A DNA stretch of 64,000 bases, taken from positions 28,930-92,929 of the forward strand of contig NZ_AJLR01000124.1 of assembly GCF_000307855.1 (NCBI RefSeq), read 5' to 3'. Shown piece after piece: positions 46,507 to 56,825 of the stretch (the stretch's first letter is position 1; each line of letters begins with the position of its first letter). The DNA is from Schinkia azotoformans LMG 9581. GTDB lineage: Bacteria; Bacillota; Bacilli; Bacillales; Bacillaceae_J. The notes under the pieces were generated by a model. The model searched no databases. It saw only the letters and a program-made list of their open reading frames with translations, and was not told the origin of the DNA. Made by a program: the position numbers and the translations under genes.

Positions 46507-47076
46507 ATGTTATTGAAAAAACAAACGGTATGGTTATTAACAATGGTTAGTTTGGTAGTTGTATTATCCGTTTTTTATATTACTTCACCACTACAGCCAT
46601 CAGACGAGTATGCGTTAATGACATCCGAAGAAAAGGCTAAAGATCAAACTAAGGCTTCTGAAGAAGGTGTAGAGGTTTCAATTGAAGAAATGGCAGATGG
46701 AACTGTAGCTTCCAGCCTTTCTTCTGACGACCTATTTACAGCATTACGAATGGAAATTGACGACAATCGTGCTAAAGCCAAAGAAGAGCTTCAAGCGATT
46801 GTTGCATCAAGCGATGTAACAGCAGAAAAGAGAAGTGAAGCGTTGGATAAGATGGAGAATTTACAAACATTCCAGGCAAAAGAAGCAATCCTAGAAACTA
46901 TGATCCTTGCGAATGAAAATTATGCTGATGCGCTTGTAAAAGCAGAAGAAAACCAAGTTAAAGTAATTGTAAAAGCGAAGGAGCTCAACTCAAGTTCTGC
47001 AAACGAAATTATGCGATTAGTTCGCGATGAACTTGGTCCAACAAAAGTAGCTGTTGAAGTACAGCCGATTAAATAG
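46507..47076 (+). CDS. spoIIIAH: Stage III sporulation protein AH
   Basis: 189 aa. An N-terminal membrane helix (VWLLTMVSLVVVLSVFYI) is followed by an acidic linker and a YscJ/FliF-like ring domain (ALDKMENLQTFQAKEAILET, DALVKAEENQVKVIVKAKEL). Its partner is forespore SpoIIQ, across the septum. AAGGGGGA precedes the ATG. It ends the operon, followed by a long repeat and terminator. Confidence 0.95.
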   Translation: MLLKKQTVWLLTMVSLVVVLSVFYITSPLQPSDEYALMTSEEKAKDQTKASEEGVEVSIEEMADGTVASSLSSDDLFTALRMEIDDNRAKAKEELQAIVASSDVTAEKRSEALDKMENLQTFQAKEAILETMILANENYADALVKAEENQVKVIVKAKELNSSSANEIMRLVRDELGPTKVAVEVQPIK

Positions 47077-47184
47077 AAAAGCGGAAGCGACCGTTTAGCG
47101 ACGTATAAACTGGAGCGCATCGACTGAGATAAAGGAAACACGACGAACGTAGTTTACGAGTTGCTGGTCGCTGAAGCTAGACAC
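47076..47184 (+). repeat. Dispersed palindromic repeat, long form (copy 3)
   Basis: It has the same outer arms as copies 1 and 2 (GAAAAGCGGAAGCGACCGTT and GAGTTGCTGGTCGCTGAAGC) with an inserted centre of about 50 bp (CGTATAAACTGGAGCGCATC ... AAAGGAAACACGACGAACG). CGTATAAACT and AGTTTACG at the edges of the insert can pair, lengthening the stem. It starts at the spoIIIAH stop. Confidence 0.88.
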
Positions 47185-47220
47185 AAAAAGCGAATCGATC
47201 TAAGTCGGTTCGCTTTTTGT
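47185..47220 (+). terminator. Terminator of the spoIIIA operon
   Basis: AAAAAGCGAA / TTCGCTTTTT with an inner CGA / TCG pairing; it directly follows repeat copy 3. Confidence 0.88.
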
Positions 47221-47427
47221 AGTTATAAAATTTTGTTGTAATACAGAAAATACTGTCAAAATATTACGAATCTAATAATATATTGTTGAATTTGAAATCA
47301 AACATTTATATAGTATTGTATATGGGGAAAATAATATTCAATTTCCTTAAATACAAAAATTTGTTATTAATAATATTTTATTAATTAAAAATTTTATTCC
47401 ACAGGGGTAAAGAAGGAGTGTAGTACT
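47221..47427. other. AT-rich region upstream of accB
   Basis: About 200 very AT-rich bases between the spoIIIA terminator and accB. Several TATA-like boxes occur (for example TATATAGTATTG at 47310), but no single promoter can be fixed. No FapR-like operator is visible. Confidence 0.4.
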
Positions 47428-47940
47428 TTGTTAAAAGTCCAAGAAATTAGAGAGCTTATTAAATTGCTTGATAGCACATCAGTTAGTGAGCTATCTTACG
47501 AAGAAAATGGTTGTAAAATTAAATTAAGAAAAGGTGTTGTAACTGGAGTAGCTGTACCTGAAGTTGTCCAAGCACCTACAGTAGTTCCACAGGTTCAAGC
47601 GGCACCTGTAAAAGCAGAAGCACCAAAGGTTGAGGCACCTAAAACTGAAGCACCAAAAGCAGAAGAAGCGCCTGTTAGTGCCGCTATCAATGATGAAACT
47701 TTACACAAAATTGTATCACCAATGGTAGGTACATTCTATGCTGCTCCGTCACCAGACGAAGATGACTATGTTCAAGTTGGCGACAAAGTAAATGCTGATT
47801 CAGTTGTTTGTATCGTTGAAGCTATGAAATTATTTAATGAAATTGAAGCAGAGGTTAAAGGCGAAATCGTTGAAGTTCTTGTTAAAAACGGCCAACTAGT
47901 AGAATATGGTCAACCATTATTTCTTGTTAAAGCAGAATAG
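47428..47940 (+). CDS. accB: Acetyl-CoA carboxylase biotin carboxyl carrier protein
   Basis: 170 aa from TTG 47428, which follows AAGGAG. The N-terminal helix ([20 protein letters not shown]) leads to a Pro/Ala-rich linker with repeated [15 protein letters not shown] segments. The biotinyl domain follows, with biotin attached at the Lys of EAMKLFNE (about residue 134). It carries the carboxyl group for malonyl-CoA synthesis. Encoded 12 bases before accC. Confidence 0.96.
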   Translation: MLKVQEIRELIKLLDSTSVSELSYEENGCKIKLRKGVVTGVAVPEVVQAPTVVPQVQAAPVKAEAPKVEAPKTEAPKAEEAPVSAAINDETLHKIVSPMVGTFYAAPSPDEDDYVQVGDKVNADSVVCIVEAMKLFNEIEAEVKGEIVEVLVKNGQLVEYGQPLFLVKAE

Positions 47941-47952
47941 GAGGTAGCTCTT

Positions 47953-49314
47953 GTGATTAAAAAGCTACTAATAGCAAATAGAGGAGAAATAGCTGTTCGT
48001 ATTATTCGTGCATGTAAGGAACTAGGCATAGAAACAGTTGCTGTATATTCAGAAGGTGATAAGGAAGCACTGCATGTCCAATTAGCAGATGAGGCTTATT
48101 GCATCGGTCCGGTTGCATCAAAAGACAGCTATTTAAACAAAACAAATCTTATAACAATAGCAAAACTTACTAATACAGACGCTATTCACCCAGGCTATGG
48201 ATTTTTAGCAGAGAATGCTGATTTTGCGGAGCTTTGTCGTGACAGCAATGTAATTTGGGTTGGTCCAAGCCCGGAAGCGATTAACGCAATGGGTACAAAA
48301 GACGTAGCGAAGGAAACGATGAAAAAAGCTGGCGTTCCGGTTGTTCCAGGTTCTGTAGGAATTGTTGAAACAATTGAAGATGCGAAAAAGGTTGTCAGTG
48401 ACATTATCGGAGGATATCCAGTAATCATTAAAGCTACTGCCGGCGGCGGTGGTAAAGGAATTCGCGTTGCTACTAATGAAGAAGAACTTATTAAAGGGAT
48501 TAATGTAACCCAAAAAGAGGCAGCAGCTGCTTTTGGTAACCCTGGTATTTATCTTGAAAAATATATTGAGGATTTCCGTCATTGTGAAATTCAAATATTA
48601 GCAGACAATCATGGCAATGTCATCCATTTAGGTGAACGTGATTGCACAGTGCAACGCCGTATGCAGAAGCTTCTTGAAGAAACTCCATCGCCTGCTATTG
48701 ATGAAAAAACAAGAGCAGAGATGGGTGAAGCGGCTGTTAAAGCAGCAAAAGCTGTTAACTATTCAGGTGCTGGAACAGTTGAGTTTATTTATGATTATAA
48801 CAATAAGAAGTTTTACTTCATGGAAATGAACACAAGAATTCAGGTAGAGCATCCAGTAACAGAAATGGTAACTGGAGTCGACTTAATTAAGTGGATGATT
48901 CGTATCGCTAATGGTGAAGAATTAACACTTAAACAAGAAGATGTAAAGTTTGAAGGCTGGGCAATTGAATGCCGTATTAATGCTGAAAATCCTGATAAAA
49001 ACTTCATGCCTTCACCAGGAGAAGTAAAAATGTATTTACCTCCAGGCGGCTACGGGGTACGTATTGATTCAGCTGTATACCCAGGATATAAAATCCCGCC
49101 ATTCTATGATTCAATGGTGGCTAAACTTATTTGCTACGGGGAAACACGTGACGAAGCAATTGCAAGAATGAAGCGGGCTCTAAGTGAATTTGTGATAGAA
49201 GGTATTGACACAACCATTCCTTTCCATCTACGATTATTAAATCATGAGAAATTTGTGGATGCAGATTTTAACACAAAGTTTCTTGAGAAGTATGATTTAA
49301 CAGAGAAAAAGTAA
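47953..49314 (+). CDS. accC: Acetyl-CoA carboxylase biotin carboxylase subunit
   Basis: 453 aa from GTG 47953, after AGGAGG. It carboxylates the biotin on AccB using ATP and bicarbonate. Motifs: [35 protein letters not shown], the ATP loop [14 protein letters not shown], and the catalytic region [20 protein letters not shown]. Confidence 0.97.
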   Translation: MIKKLLIANRGEIAVRIIRACKELGIETVAVYSEGDKEALHVQLADEAYCIGPVASKDSYLNKTNLITIAKLTNTDAIHPGYGFLAENADFAELCRDSNVIWVGPSPEAINAMGTKDVAKETMKKAGVPVVPGSVGIVETIEDAKKVVSDIIGGYPVIIKATAGGGGKGIRVATNEEELIKGINVTQKEAAAAFGNPGIYLEKYIEDFRHCEIQILADNHGNVIHLGERDCTVQRRMQKLLEETPSPAIDEKTRAEMGEAAVKAAKAVNYSGAGTVEFIYDYNNKKFYFMEMNTRIQVEHPVTEMVTGVDLIKWMIRIANGEELTLKQEDVKFEGWAIECRINAENPDKNFMPSPGEVKMYLPPGGYGVRIDSAVYPGYKIPPFYDSMVAKLICYGETRDEAIARMKRALSEFVIEGIDTTIPFHLRLLNHEKFVDADFNTKFLEKYDLTEKK

Positions 49315-49350
49315 TACTTATGAAAAGGTTACAGGAAAGGAGCTGTTTTA

Positions 49351-49752
49351 ATGTCTGAAAATCAATTGATTGATATGACAGAGCACTCTACGAGTCTTGG
49401 AAAAGTTGAAATTGCCCCTGAGGTTATTGAGGTTATCGCTGGATTTGCCTCCGCAGAAGTAGAAGGTGTGGCCTCTATGCGAGGGAATTTCGCTACAGGT
49501 GTTGCAGAAAAACTTGGACGCAAGTCGCATGGCAAAGGAATTAAGGTTGAACTTGGAGAAGAAGGTATTGTCATTGATGTCTATGTTGTAATGCAATTTG
49601 GAGTCTCTATTCCAGATGTTGCAAAAAGAATTCAAGATAATATTCGCCAAGCTTTACTAAACATGACTGCTCTTGAGGTCAACGAAATCAATATTCATGT
49701 CGTTGGCGTACAGTTTGAACAGAAAACTGAGGAAGAAGAGCTGGATTTATAA
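49351..49752 (+). CDS. yqhY: Asp23/Gls24 family protein YqhY
   Basis: 133 aa. The Asp23 domain has LGKVEIAPEVIEVIAGFASAE, VYVVMQFGVSIPDVAKRIQD and VNEINIHVVGVQF. In B. subtilis YqhY is encoded with accBC and affects acetyl-CoA carboxylase activity. AAAGGAGC precedes the start. A terminator follows. Confidence 0.93.
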   Translation: MSENQLIDMTEHSTSLGKVEIAPEVIEVIAGFASAEVEGVASMRGNFATGVAEKLGRKSHGKGIKVELGEEGIVIDVYVVMQFGVSIPDVAKRIQDNIRQALLNMTALEVNEINIHVVGVQFEQKTEEEELDL

Positions 49753-49772
49753 AAAATTCATAGTCAATAATA

Positions 49773-49807
49773 AAGTCAGGGGGAATATCTCCTTGGCTTT
49801 TTTTTAG
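49773..49807 (+). terminator. Terminator after yqhY
   Basis: AGTCAGGGGGA / TCTCCTTGGCT pairs with some wobbles, followed by eight T. Confidence 0.8.
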
Positions 49808-49871
49808 CATTGTTAAAAATTGTGTCAGTTTATGGTATCATCTTTCTATACTGTTGAAAGGAAGTTATTTT

Positions 49872-50267
49872 ATGAAAAGAAGAACAGCAAGGGAAAAGGC
49901 GTTACAATCGTTATTCCAAATAGATCGAAGCCAAATTGAACCTATTGAAGCTATCCGCTACACATTAGAAGATGATGAAAGTGATCCGTTTTTAGAGGAT
50001 CTTGTTATAGGAACAACAAAAAATCTCATTGAAATAGACAAGCATATAAGCGAAAATTTAGAAAAGTGGACAATTGAACGATTAGGTAATATTGACCGCT
50101 CCATTTTACGAATGGCTACATATGAGCTGATTTTCTTGGAGGACATTCCTTATAGTGTCTCAATGGATGAAGCGATTGAGTTAGCCAAAAAATTCGGTGA
50201 TGATACTTCAAGTAAATTTATTAACAGTGTACTATCGAAAATTAAAAATAAATTAGCGCAAAAATAA
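49872..50267 (+). CDS. nusB: Transcription antitermination factor NusB
   Basis: 131 aa from ATG 49872 after GAAAGGAAG; an upstream TTG would include that site. All-helical NusB fold: RTAREKALQSLFQID, ERLGNIDRSILRMATYELIF and EAIELAKKFGDDTSSKFINS. It helps antitermination of rRNA operons with NusE. Confidence 0.95.
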   Translation: MKRRTAREKALQSLFQIDRSQIEPIEAIRYTLEDDESDPFLEDLVIGTTKNLIEIDKHISENLEKWTIERLGNIDRSILRMATYELIFLEDIPYSVSMDEAIELAKKFGDDTSSKFINSVLSKIKNKLAQK

Positions 50268-50286
50268 TTTTTAGGGGGAGTTTTAA

Positions 50287-51147
50287 ATGACAGCGAAAAT
50301 TATAAGTGGAAAAGAAATAGCCACTAGGCTTAGAGAGGAAATGAAATTAGAAGTAGAAAAACTCAAGAGTCAAGGCGTAACCCCAGGTTTAGCCGTAATA
50401 TTAGTTGGGGATGACCCTGCTTCCCATTCCTATGTAAAGGGTAAGAAAAAAGGCTGTGAGGAAGTTGGCATCTATAATCGTTCTATTGAAGTACCGGCTA
50501 CATTAACGGAAGAAGAACTTCTTGGCATGATCGACGAATTAAATAACGATGATTCGATTCATGGGATTTTAGTGCAATTGCCTTTACCTAACCATATTGA
50601 AGAGAAAAAGGTCATTGAAAGAATTTCGCCTGAAAAGGATGTTGACGGATTTCACCCTATTAATGTGGGTAGAATGATGACTGGTCAAAAAGCATTTCTT
50701 CCATGTACACCGTTTGGAATTTTAAAAATGGTCCAATTGCAAAATATCGATATTGAAGGCAAGCATGTTGTTGTTGTTGGACGCAGTAATATCGTTGGTA
50801 AACCGGTTGGACAGCTGTTTTTAAATGAAAATGCTACTGTTACATATTGCCATTCAAGAACAAAAGACCTTAAAGAAATCACGACTCAAGCTGATATTCT
50901 TATTGTTGCTGTTGGTAGAGCAAATTTCATCGGCAAGGATCATATTAAAGAAGGCGCTGTTGTCATTGATGTCGGAGTAAATCGTTTGGAAACTGGGAAA
51001 TTATGTGGGGATGTTATCTTTGATGAAGGACTTGAAGTAGCAAGCTACATTACACCTGTACCAGGTGGTGTCGGTCCATTAACGATTACAATGCTTTTAT
51101 ACAATACAATTGAATCAGCAAAACAAAAAATTGGAGTTCGTTCATGA
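50287..51147 (+). CDS. folD: Methylenetetrahydrofolate dehydrogenase / cyclohydrolase
   Basis: 286 aa. Bifunctional NADP-dependent enzyme interconverting methylene- and formyl-tetrahydrofolate. Motifs are [20 protein letters not shown] with the catalytic Tyr/Lys, [23 protein letters not shown] for NADP, and [11 protein letters not shown]. It links to the folate methylene made by the gcv operon. Ends overlapping xseA by 4 nt. Confidence 0.96.
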   Translation: MTAKIISGKEIATRLREEMKLEVEKLKSQGVTPGLAVILVGDDPASHSYVKGKKKGCEEVGIYNRSIEVPATLTEEELLGMIDELNNDDSIHGILVQLPLPNHIEEKKVIERISPEKDVDGFHPINVGRMMTGQKAFLPCTPFGILKMVQLQNIDIEGKHVVVVGRSNIVGKPVGQLFLNENATVTYCHSRTKDLKEITTQADILIVAVGRANFIGKDHIKEGAVVIDVGVNRLETGKLCGDVIFDEGLEVASYITPVPGGVGPLTITMLLYNTIESAKQKIGVRS

Positions 51148-52496
51148 CCGAGCAAAAATTTTTAACGGTTACCGCATTAACCCGCTATTTAAAAAGAAAG
51201 TTTGATACGGACCCACATTTGCAAGAGGTTTGGATTAAAGGAGAGCTCTCTAATTTCAAATGGCATAGCCGTGGACATATGTATTTCACACTAAAGGATG
51301 AAAATACTCGGATTCAAGGTGTCATGTTTGCTGGTGATAATCGTTATATAAAGTTTAAACCTGAAGACGGTATGAAGGTGCTCATTCGCGGTGAAGTAAC
51401 TGTTTATGAAGCATATGGACAATATCAGATCTATGCTAAAGAAATGCAGCCTGACGGAATTGGCAATCTTTATTTAGCCTTCGAAGAACTGAAAAAAAGG
51501 CTTGAGTTTGAAGGACTGTTTGCCCAGGAAAAGAAAAAAGTGATCCCGAAGTTTCCGGAGCACATCGGTGTTATTACTTCTCCAACAGGTGCAGCGATTA
51601 GAGATATTTTAACGACCCTTAAGCGGCGCTACCCCATTGCCCGGGTTACAATCCTTCCAGTTTTGGTTCAAGGGGAACAAGCCGCAGCTTCGATAACGAA
51701 GGCGATTCAACAAGCCAATCTGGTTGGTGATTTTGATGTGATTATTGCTGGTCGTGGTGGTGGCTCAATTGAGGATCTCTGGCCCTTTAATGAAGAAATA
51801 GTGGCTAGGGCCATTTTTGAATCAATTATTCCGATCATCTCGGCAGTAGGACATGAGACAGACTTTACAATTGCTGATTTTGTCGCTGACTTAAGGGCGC
51901 CAACTCCAACTGCAGCAGCGGAACTAGCGGTTCCTCACCTTGAAGAATTGCTAGAAAGATTAGCAGTGACCAAGGGTAGAATGATCAGAGCCATGAATGA
52001 AAGAATAGCTGCTCGGAAAAAAACCTTACAGCATCTGCAAAAGTCATATGCTTTCCGCTATCCAAGACAGCTTGTCAATCAAAAGGAGCAAGAACTGGAC
52101 AGGTTGCTTGATAAGCTTTCTAAAGAAATGACCCGCAAGCTTGATACGAAAAAGGATAAGTTTATCCAGCTGAAAGCAAGATTAAAGAAATCCCATCCGG
52201 CTGCCCAAATTAGCCGAGAAAACGAACACTTAGAGCGTCTTATTCGCGGGCTGGAACGGGCGGCAATGAAACGAATGAATGAAAAACGGTTGCAGCTTAG
52301 TAATACAGTGACAACGCTAAATGCTTTAAATCCATTAAAAGTGATGGAGAGGGGTTATAGTCTTGTTTATAATGAAAAGCAAAAGCTTGTTAAATCGATT
52401 AACCAAATTGGACCAGGTGACACAATAAAAGTTCGTTTAACAGATGGCAGTCTTGATTGTCAGGTGTGGGGTATAGAGGAGAGTGAAAATAAATGA
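51144..52496 (+). CDS. xseA: Exodeoxyribonuclease VII large subunit
   Basis: 450 aa. An N-terminal OB domain ([20 protein letters not shown]) is followed by the catalytic domain with [14 protein letters not shown] and the [19 protein letters not shown] motif and [16 protein letters not shown], then a coiled C-terminal region. Degrades single-stranded DNA together with XseB. ATGA overlaps on both sides couple it to folD and xseB. Confidence 0.96.
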   Translation: MTEQKFLTVTALTRYLKRKFDTDPHLQEVWIKGELSNFKWHSRGHMYFTLKDENTRIQGVMFAGDNRYIKFKPEDGMKVLIRGEVTVYEAYGQYQIYAKEMQPDGIGNLYLAFEELKKRLEFEGLFAQEKKKVIPKFPEHIGVITSPTGAAIRDILTTLKRRYPIARVTILPVLVQGEQAAASITKAIQQANLVGDFDVIIAGRGGGSIEDLWPFNEEIVARAIFESIIPIISAVGHETDFTIADFVADLRAPTPTAAAELAVPHLEELLERLAVTKGRMIRAMNERIAARKKTLQHLQKSYAFRYPRQLVNQKEQELDRLLDKLSKEMTRKLDTKKDKFIQLKARLKKSHPAAQISRENEHLERLIRGLERAAMKRMNEKRLQLSNTVTTLNALNPLKVMERGYSLVYNEKQKLVKSINQIGPGDTIKVRLTDGSLDCQVWGIEESENK

Positions 52497-52735
52497 GTGA
52501 AGAAGAAAAATTAAGTTTTGAACAAGCAATGAAAGACCTCGAGGAAATTGTGGAAAAGCTTGAAGAAGGAGATGTACCTTTAGAAGCTGCGATTGTATAT
52601 TTCCAAAAAGGGATGGGCTTGTCGAAAATCTGTCATGATAAACTTCAACAAGTAGAAAAACAAATGGAGCAAATTCTCGAAGAAGATGGAGAAATGAAGC
52701 CATTTGTTTTAGAAGAAGATGGGGGAGAAGCATGA
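52493..52735 (+). CDS. xseB: Exodeoxyribonuclease VII small subunit
   Basis: 80 aa helical hairpin with [40 protein letters not shown] and [16 protein letters not shown], typical of XseB. Starts inside the xseA stop; its own stop overlaps the ispA start ATG (GCATGA). Confidence 0.95.
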   Translation: MSEEEKLSFEQAMKDLEEIVEKLEEGDVPLEAAIVYFQKGMGLSKICHDKLQQVEKQMEQILEEDGEMKPFVLEEDGGEA

Positions 52736-53617
52736 CCAAGTTACTAAGCAATTATTTAAAAGAAAAAAAAACAATGGGTGGACATGATTATGCCATCCTG
52801 CATCGAAAAGATTGAGGCCCCGGAGATTATTAAGGAATCTATGATTTATTCTTTAAACGCCGGTGGTAAAAGGCTCCGTCCTATTCTTTTATTTGCAACA
52901 TTACATGCCTTTGGTAAGGATGAAAAATTGGGGATTGACGTAGCCTGTGCGCTTGAAATGATTCATACGTATTCTTTGATTCATGATGATTTACCTAGTA
53001 TGGATGACGATGATCTTCGCCGAGGAAAACCGACTAATCACAAGGTTTACGGAGAAGCTGTTGCGATTTTAGCGGGTGATGGACTCCTCACACATAGCTT
53101 CGAAATTATCGCGAAATCGAAGGAACTTTCCGATACGTTAAAGGCTAATATTATCGCGTTTCTAGCCCAAGCTGCTGGACCAAGTGGTATGGTTGGTGGA
53201 CAGGTCGCTGATTTGTTGGGTGAACAAAAAGATTTAAATGTAGAGGAACTCGAATATATTCATGAACATAAAACTGGAAAATTACTTAGATTTGCGGTTG
53301 TTGCTGGGGCAATCATTGCAGGTGCTTCTAAGGATCAGCAAGAATGTCTTGATCAATTTGCGAGACATCTTGGTCTAGCCTTTCAGATCAAAGATGATAT
53401 TTTAGATATTGAAGGGGATGTAAAGCAAATTGGCAAGCCAGTAGGCAGCGATGTAGGTAAAGACAAGAGCACATACCCAAAATTACTAACATTAGAAGGT
53501 GCAAAGAATAAGTGCAATGATCACCTAACATCAGCTAAAGAGTGGTTAGAAAAAGCAAATGTTGAGTCTGATTTATTGCTTGAAATAGCAGACTATATTG
53601 TTAACCGTGATCATTGA
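52732..53617 (+). CDS. ispA: Farnesyl diphosphate synthase, frame broken at an A9 tract
   Basis: It makes farnesyl diphosphate from isopentenyl and dimethylallyl units. The aspartate motifs [14 protein letters not shown] and DDILDIEGD, and GGKRLRP, are intact. ATG 52732 opens [13 protein letters not shown], then the frame runs off at nine A (52763-52771) and stops soon. Counting eight A gives ...[20 protein letters not shown], which joins the main frame precisely. The main frame alone could start at GTG 52778 but lacks a ribosome site and about 15 residues. Cause may be polymerase slippage, mutation or sequence error. Confidence 0.93.
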
Positions 53618-53639
53618 GGATTTGTAAGCTTTATGGTAA

Positions 53640-54240
53640 AATACATAGTAACAATTGGAGTGGTGCAGTATTCTAGTCAGTCTACTAATTCTGAAGGCGG
53701 GCCTAAAAATCCGCTAAAGGGCACATCGATGAAGTTCCTTGTGTTGGCTTGAGGCGCCCAGCCTTGGGTTGATGCTGGGAGTTAAGGTCGAAGGGCGATC
53801 CACAAAGGCATGTGGGCGTTGACCCTTCTTCCGCGGAGGCCCATTTTCGTAGGTTATTGTTAAATCAAATTCCTATGGGATGGGGTATGAACCTGTTTTT
53901 GCAATGCGGGAAGCAATGTAAGCAGCGTAGCCTGCCTTGAGTGGAGTTAGAGGGGATTATGGGAAAAGCTAGGGTTCACGAGTAGGCCACTCAGACCTTT
54001 AGAAATGAGTCCATATGAAATCTGCTCTGCAAAAGAGGCTAGGAATTAGTTAAAGGCTGTAGAGGAAAACTCCTAGACTGTTCAACATTGACATATAATG
54101 GGGATTATAGTGCGGACTAAGTGGTAATCCAGTCTAGCTGCTGGCGACACAGCTAAGGTAGGTTCAAAGGGAAACCGCCATAGTGGCAACACTTGGTACT
54201 TACTTGGGAAAACCTACTGGACCTAAGCCGCAGTTTTTAC
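53640..54240 (+). ncRNA. ole: OLE RNA (ornate, large, extremophilic)
   Basis: A roughly 600-nt gene-free stretch lies between ispA and dxs and directly before a gene for the OLE-associated membrane protein. This is the location known for OLE RNA in Bacillus halodurans and relatives. The sequence is rich in G and structured blocks, such as GGCGGGCCTAAAAATCCGCT, GAGGCGCCCAGCC and GCTGCTGGCGACACAGC, and it is much more GC-rich than intergenic DNA here. OLE assembles with OapA at the membrane and aids stress tolerance. Ends are approximate. Confidence 0.9.
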
Positions 54241-54304
54241 CCAATATATGACCACTCCCCATACATATACATGATTAGAGTCCTTAAAGGGGATTAAGAA
54301 GTTA

Positions 54305-54901
54305 ATGAAAGAATTGATACATAAATCGATACGTTTTAGTTTAAGTGTTGCCGTTATCACATTTGTGTTAGCGGCTATTTTTTCAATTATTTCAACTGTT
54401 ATGCTAAGTGGTGTAAAATGGGGAATAGGCATGCTGCTTGTCTTGGTCATTGTCCTAGTAGGTATTTTTTTTGATATACTGGGTATTGCTTCAACGGCAG
54501 CTGATGAAACGCCATTTCATGCGATGGCTTCAAAAAAAGTCAACGGATCAAAACAGGCCATATTAATAACGAGAAATGCTGATCGATTTGCTAACTTTTG
54601 TAATGATGTAATTGGGGATATTTCTGGTATTATCAGTGGAACTGCATCTGCACTTGTCATCATCCAAATCGCAACAGGTTTTGGGTATAGCGAAGATTCA
54701 GCTTTTCAATATATAATATCAGTTGTGTTTACGAGTATTGTTGCCGCCCTAACAGTTGGTGGAAAAGCATTTGGTAAATCATTTGCGATTCGCTATTCAA
54801 CCGAAATTATTTTTAAGGTTGGACAGCTTTTATTCCATCTTGAAAATAAATTCAAAATAACGATAATCAAAGAACAGAAAAAACGCAAAGCTAAGAGATG
54901 A
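54305..54901 (+). CDS. oapA: OLE-associated membrane protein OapA
   Basis: 198 aa. Several membrane helices (SLSVAVITFVLAAIFSIIST, MLLVLVIVLVGIFFDILGIA, IISVVFTSIVAALTVGGKAF) and a very basic C terminus ending KEQKKRKAKR, suited to RNA contact. It resembles the DUF21/CNNM membrane domain. In B. halodurans OapA binds OLE RNA and is needed for its function. Immediately follows the OLE region and precedes dxs. Confidence 0.9.
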   Translation: MKELIHKSIRFSLSVAVITFVLAAIFSIISTVMLSGVKWGIGMLLVLVIVLVGIFFDILGIASTAADETPFHAMASKKVNGSKQAILITRNADRFANFCNDVIGDISGIISGTASALVIIQIATGFGYSEDSAFQYIISVVFTSIVAALTVGGKAFGKSFAIRYSTEIIFKVGQLLFHLENKFKITIIKEQKKRKAKR

Positions 54902-54916
54902 AAGTGAGTTGCTATC

Positions 54917-56821
54917 ATGAACCTAGAAAATATTAAAGACCCCAAGATGATCAAAAGCCTTTCAGAGGAACAATTAGAAAAGTTAGCTGAAGAAATCAGA
55001 AAATTTCTAGTTCAAAAGCTTTCTACAAGTGGTGGTCATTTAGGTCCGAATCTTGGTGTAGTAGAACTTACACTAGCCCTCCATAAGGTATTTGATAGTC
55101 CAAATGATAAATTTTTATGGGATGTTGGGCATCAATCTTATGTTCATAAAATTGTTACCGGTCGCGCAAGCGGGTTTGATACCCTTAGAAAATATAAAGG
55201 AATGTCCGGATTTCCGAAAATGAGTGAGTCTGAACATGATGTCTGGGAAACAGGTCATAGTTCAACTTCACTTTCTGGTGCCATGGGAATGGCAATTGCC
55301 CGGGATTTAAAGGGAACGGATGAAAAAATTATTCCGATTATTGGTGATGGGGCTTTAACCGGTGGTATGGCTCTAGAGGCATTAAACCATATTGGTCATG
55401 AAAAGAAGGATATTATCGTCGTCTTGAATGATAATGAGATGTCAATTGCCCCGAATGTTGGAGCTTTGCATAATATTCTAGGGAGACTCCGAACTGCCGG
55501 GAAATACCAATGGGTCAAAGATGAATTAGAGTATTTAATGAAAAGAATTCCGGCCATTGGCGGTAAGGTCGCTGCTACGGCAGAACGAATTAAAGATTCC
55601 TTGAAATACTTGCTTGTTTCCGGTGTCTTTTTTGAAGAATTAGGGTTTACTTATTTGGGGCCTGTTGATGGCCATAGTTTTACTAATCTTATTGAAACAT
55701 TTCAATATGCTAAAAAAACAAAAGGCCCTGTACTCGTTCATGTCATCACTAAAAAAGGAAAAGGTTATAAACCAGCAGAATTGGATACGACAGGAAAATG
55801 GCATGGTGTTGGCCCATATAAGATTGAATCCGGTGAAGGAGTCCAACCGGTTTCTGCCGCTCCGGCCTGGAGTAAAGTTATCAGTGATGCTGTTTTAAAA
55901 TTGGCAAGAAAAGATAAACGGATTGTTGCGATTACCCCAGCAATGCCAATGGGCTCCAAACTGATGGAATTCGCTAAGGAATTCCCCGAGCGCTTTTTTG
56001 ACGTCGGAATTGCCGAGCAACATGCCATAACGATGGCTGCAGGATTAGCTACTCAAAAGTTTAAACCGTTCCTAGCGATTTATTCTACCTTTTTACAACG
56101 GGGCTATGACCAAGTAGTTCATGACGTATGCAGACAAAAGCTAAATGTGATTTTTGGAATTGACCGTGCCGGTCTAGTTGGTGCTGATGGAGAAACACAT
56201 CAAGGAGTTTATGATATTGCCTTTTTAAGACATATCCCTAATATCGTCATTATGATGCCAAAGGATGAAAATGAAGGGCAACATATGGTTTATACAGCTG
56301 TCCAATATGATGATGGACCAATCGCACTACGCTTTCCACGTGGGAATGGACTTGGTGTGGCAATGGATGATGAATGTAAGGAAATTCCGATTGGTTCGTG
56401 GGAAATCTTAAAAGAGGGTAATGATGCAGCCATTCTTACGTTTGGAACAACGATTGAAATGGCGCTTGATGCGGCAAAACAGCTCATGAAGGTTGGCGTT
56501 AACGCTAAAGTTGTCAATGCCCGTTTTATAAAACCGCTTGACGAAGACATGCTTCATACTATATTGTGCACGGGTATGCCAGTCTTAACGATTGAGGAAG
56601 CTGTGCTTCAGGGTGGTTTTGGCAGTGCTGTTTTAGAATTTGCTCATGACCATCAATATCATAACGCCCAAATTGACAGGATGGGTATTCCTGATAAATT
56701 TATTGAACACGGAAGCGTATCAAAGCTTTTGGAAGAAATAGACTTAACAACGGAAAAAGCAGTGGAAAAAGTACAAAAGCTGCTTGAAAAACAAAGTATA
56801 ATAAAACAGCAAAGGGCATGA
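54917..56821 (+). CDS. dxs: 1-deoxy-D-xylulose-5-phosphate synthase
   Basis: 634 aa. Thiamine-diphosphate enzyme that condenses pyruvate and glyceraldehyde 3-phosphate, the first step of the MEP isoprenoid route. Motifs: [17 protein letters not shown], the ThDP/metal motif [18 protein letters not shown]...NDNEMSI, and [15 protein letters not shown] in the second half. It supplies the precursors for the ispA enzyme encoded before the OLE RNA. Confidence 0.97.
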   Translation: MNLENIKDPKMIKSLSEEQLEKLAEEIRKFLVQKLSTSGGHLGPNLGVVELTLALHKVFDSPNDKFLWDVGHQSYVHKIVTGRASGFDTLRKYKGMSGFPKMSESEHDVWETGHSSTSLSGAMGMAIARDLKGTDEKIIPIIGDGALTGGMALEALNHIGHEKKDIIVVLNDNEMSIAPNVGALHNILGRLRTAGKYQWVKDELEYLMKRIPAIGGKVAATAERIKDSLKYLLVSGVFFEELGFTYLGPVDGHSFTNLIETFQYAKKTKGPVLVHVITKKGKGYKPAELDTTGKWHGVGPYKIESGEGVQPVSAAPAWSKVISDAVLKLARKDKRIVAITPAMPMGSKLMEFAKEFPERFFDVGIAEQHAITMAAGLATQKFKPFLAIYSTFLQRGYDQVVHDVCRQKLNVIFGIDRAGLVGADGETHQGVYDIAFLRHIPNIVIMMPKDENEGQHMVYTAVQYDDGPIALRFPRGNGLGVAMDDECKEIPIGSWEILKEGNDAAILTFGTTIEMALDAAKQLMKVGVNAKVVNARFIKPLDEDMLHTILCTGMPVLTIEEAVLQGGFGSAVLEFAHDHQYHNAQIDRMGIPDKFIEHGSVSKLLEEIDLTTEKAVEKVQKLLEKQSIIKQQRA

Positions 56822-56825
56822 AGGA

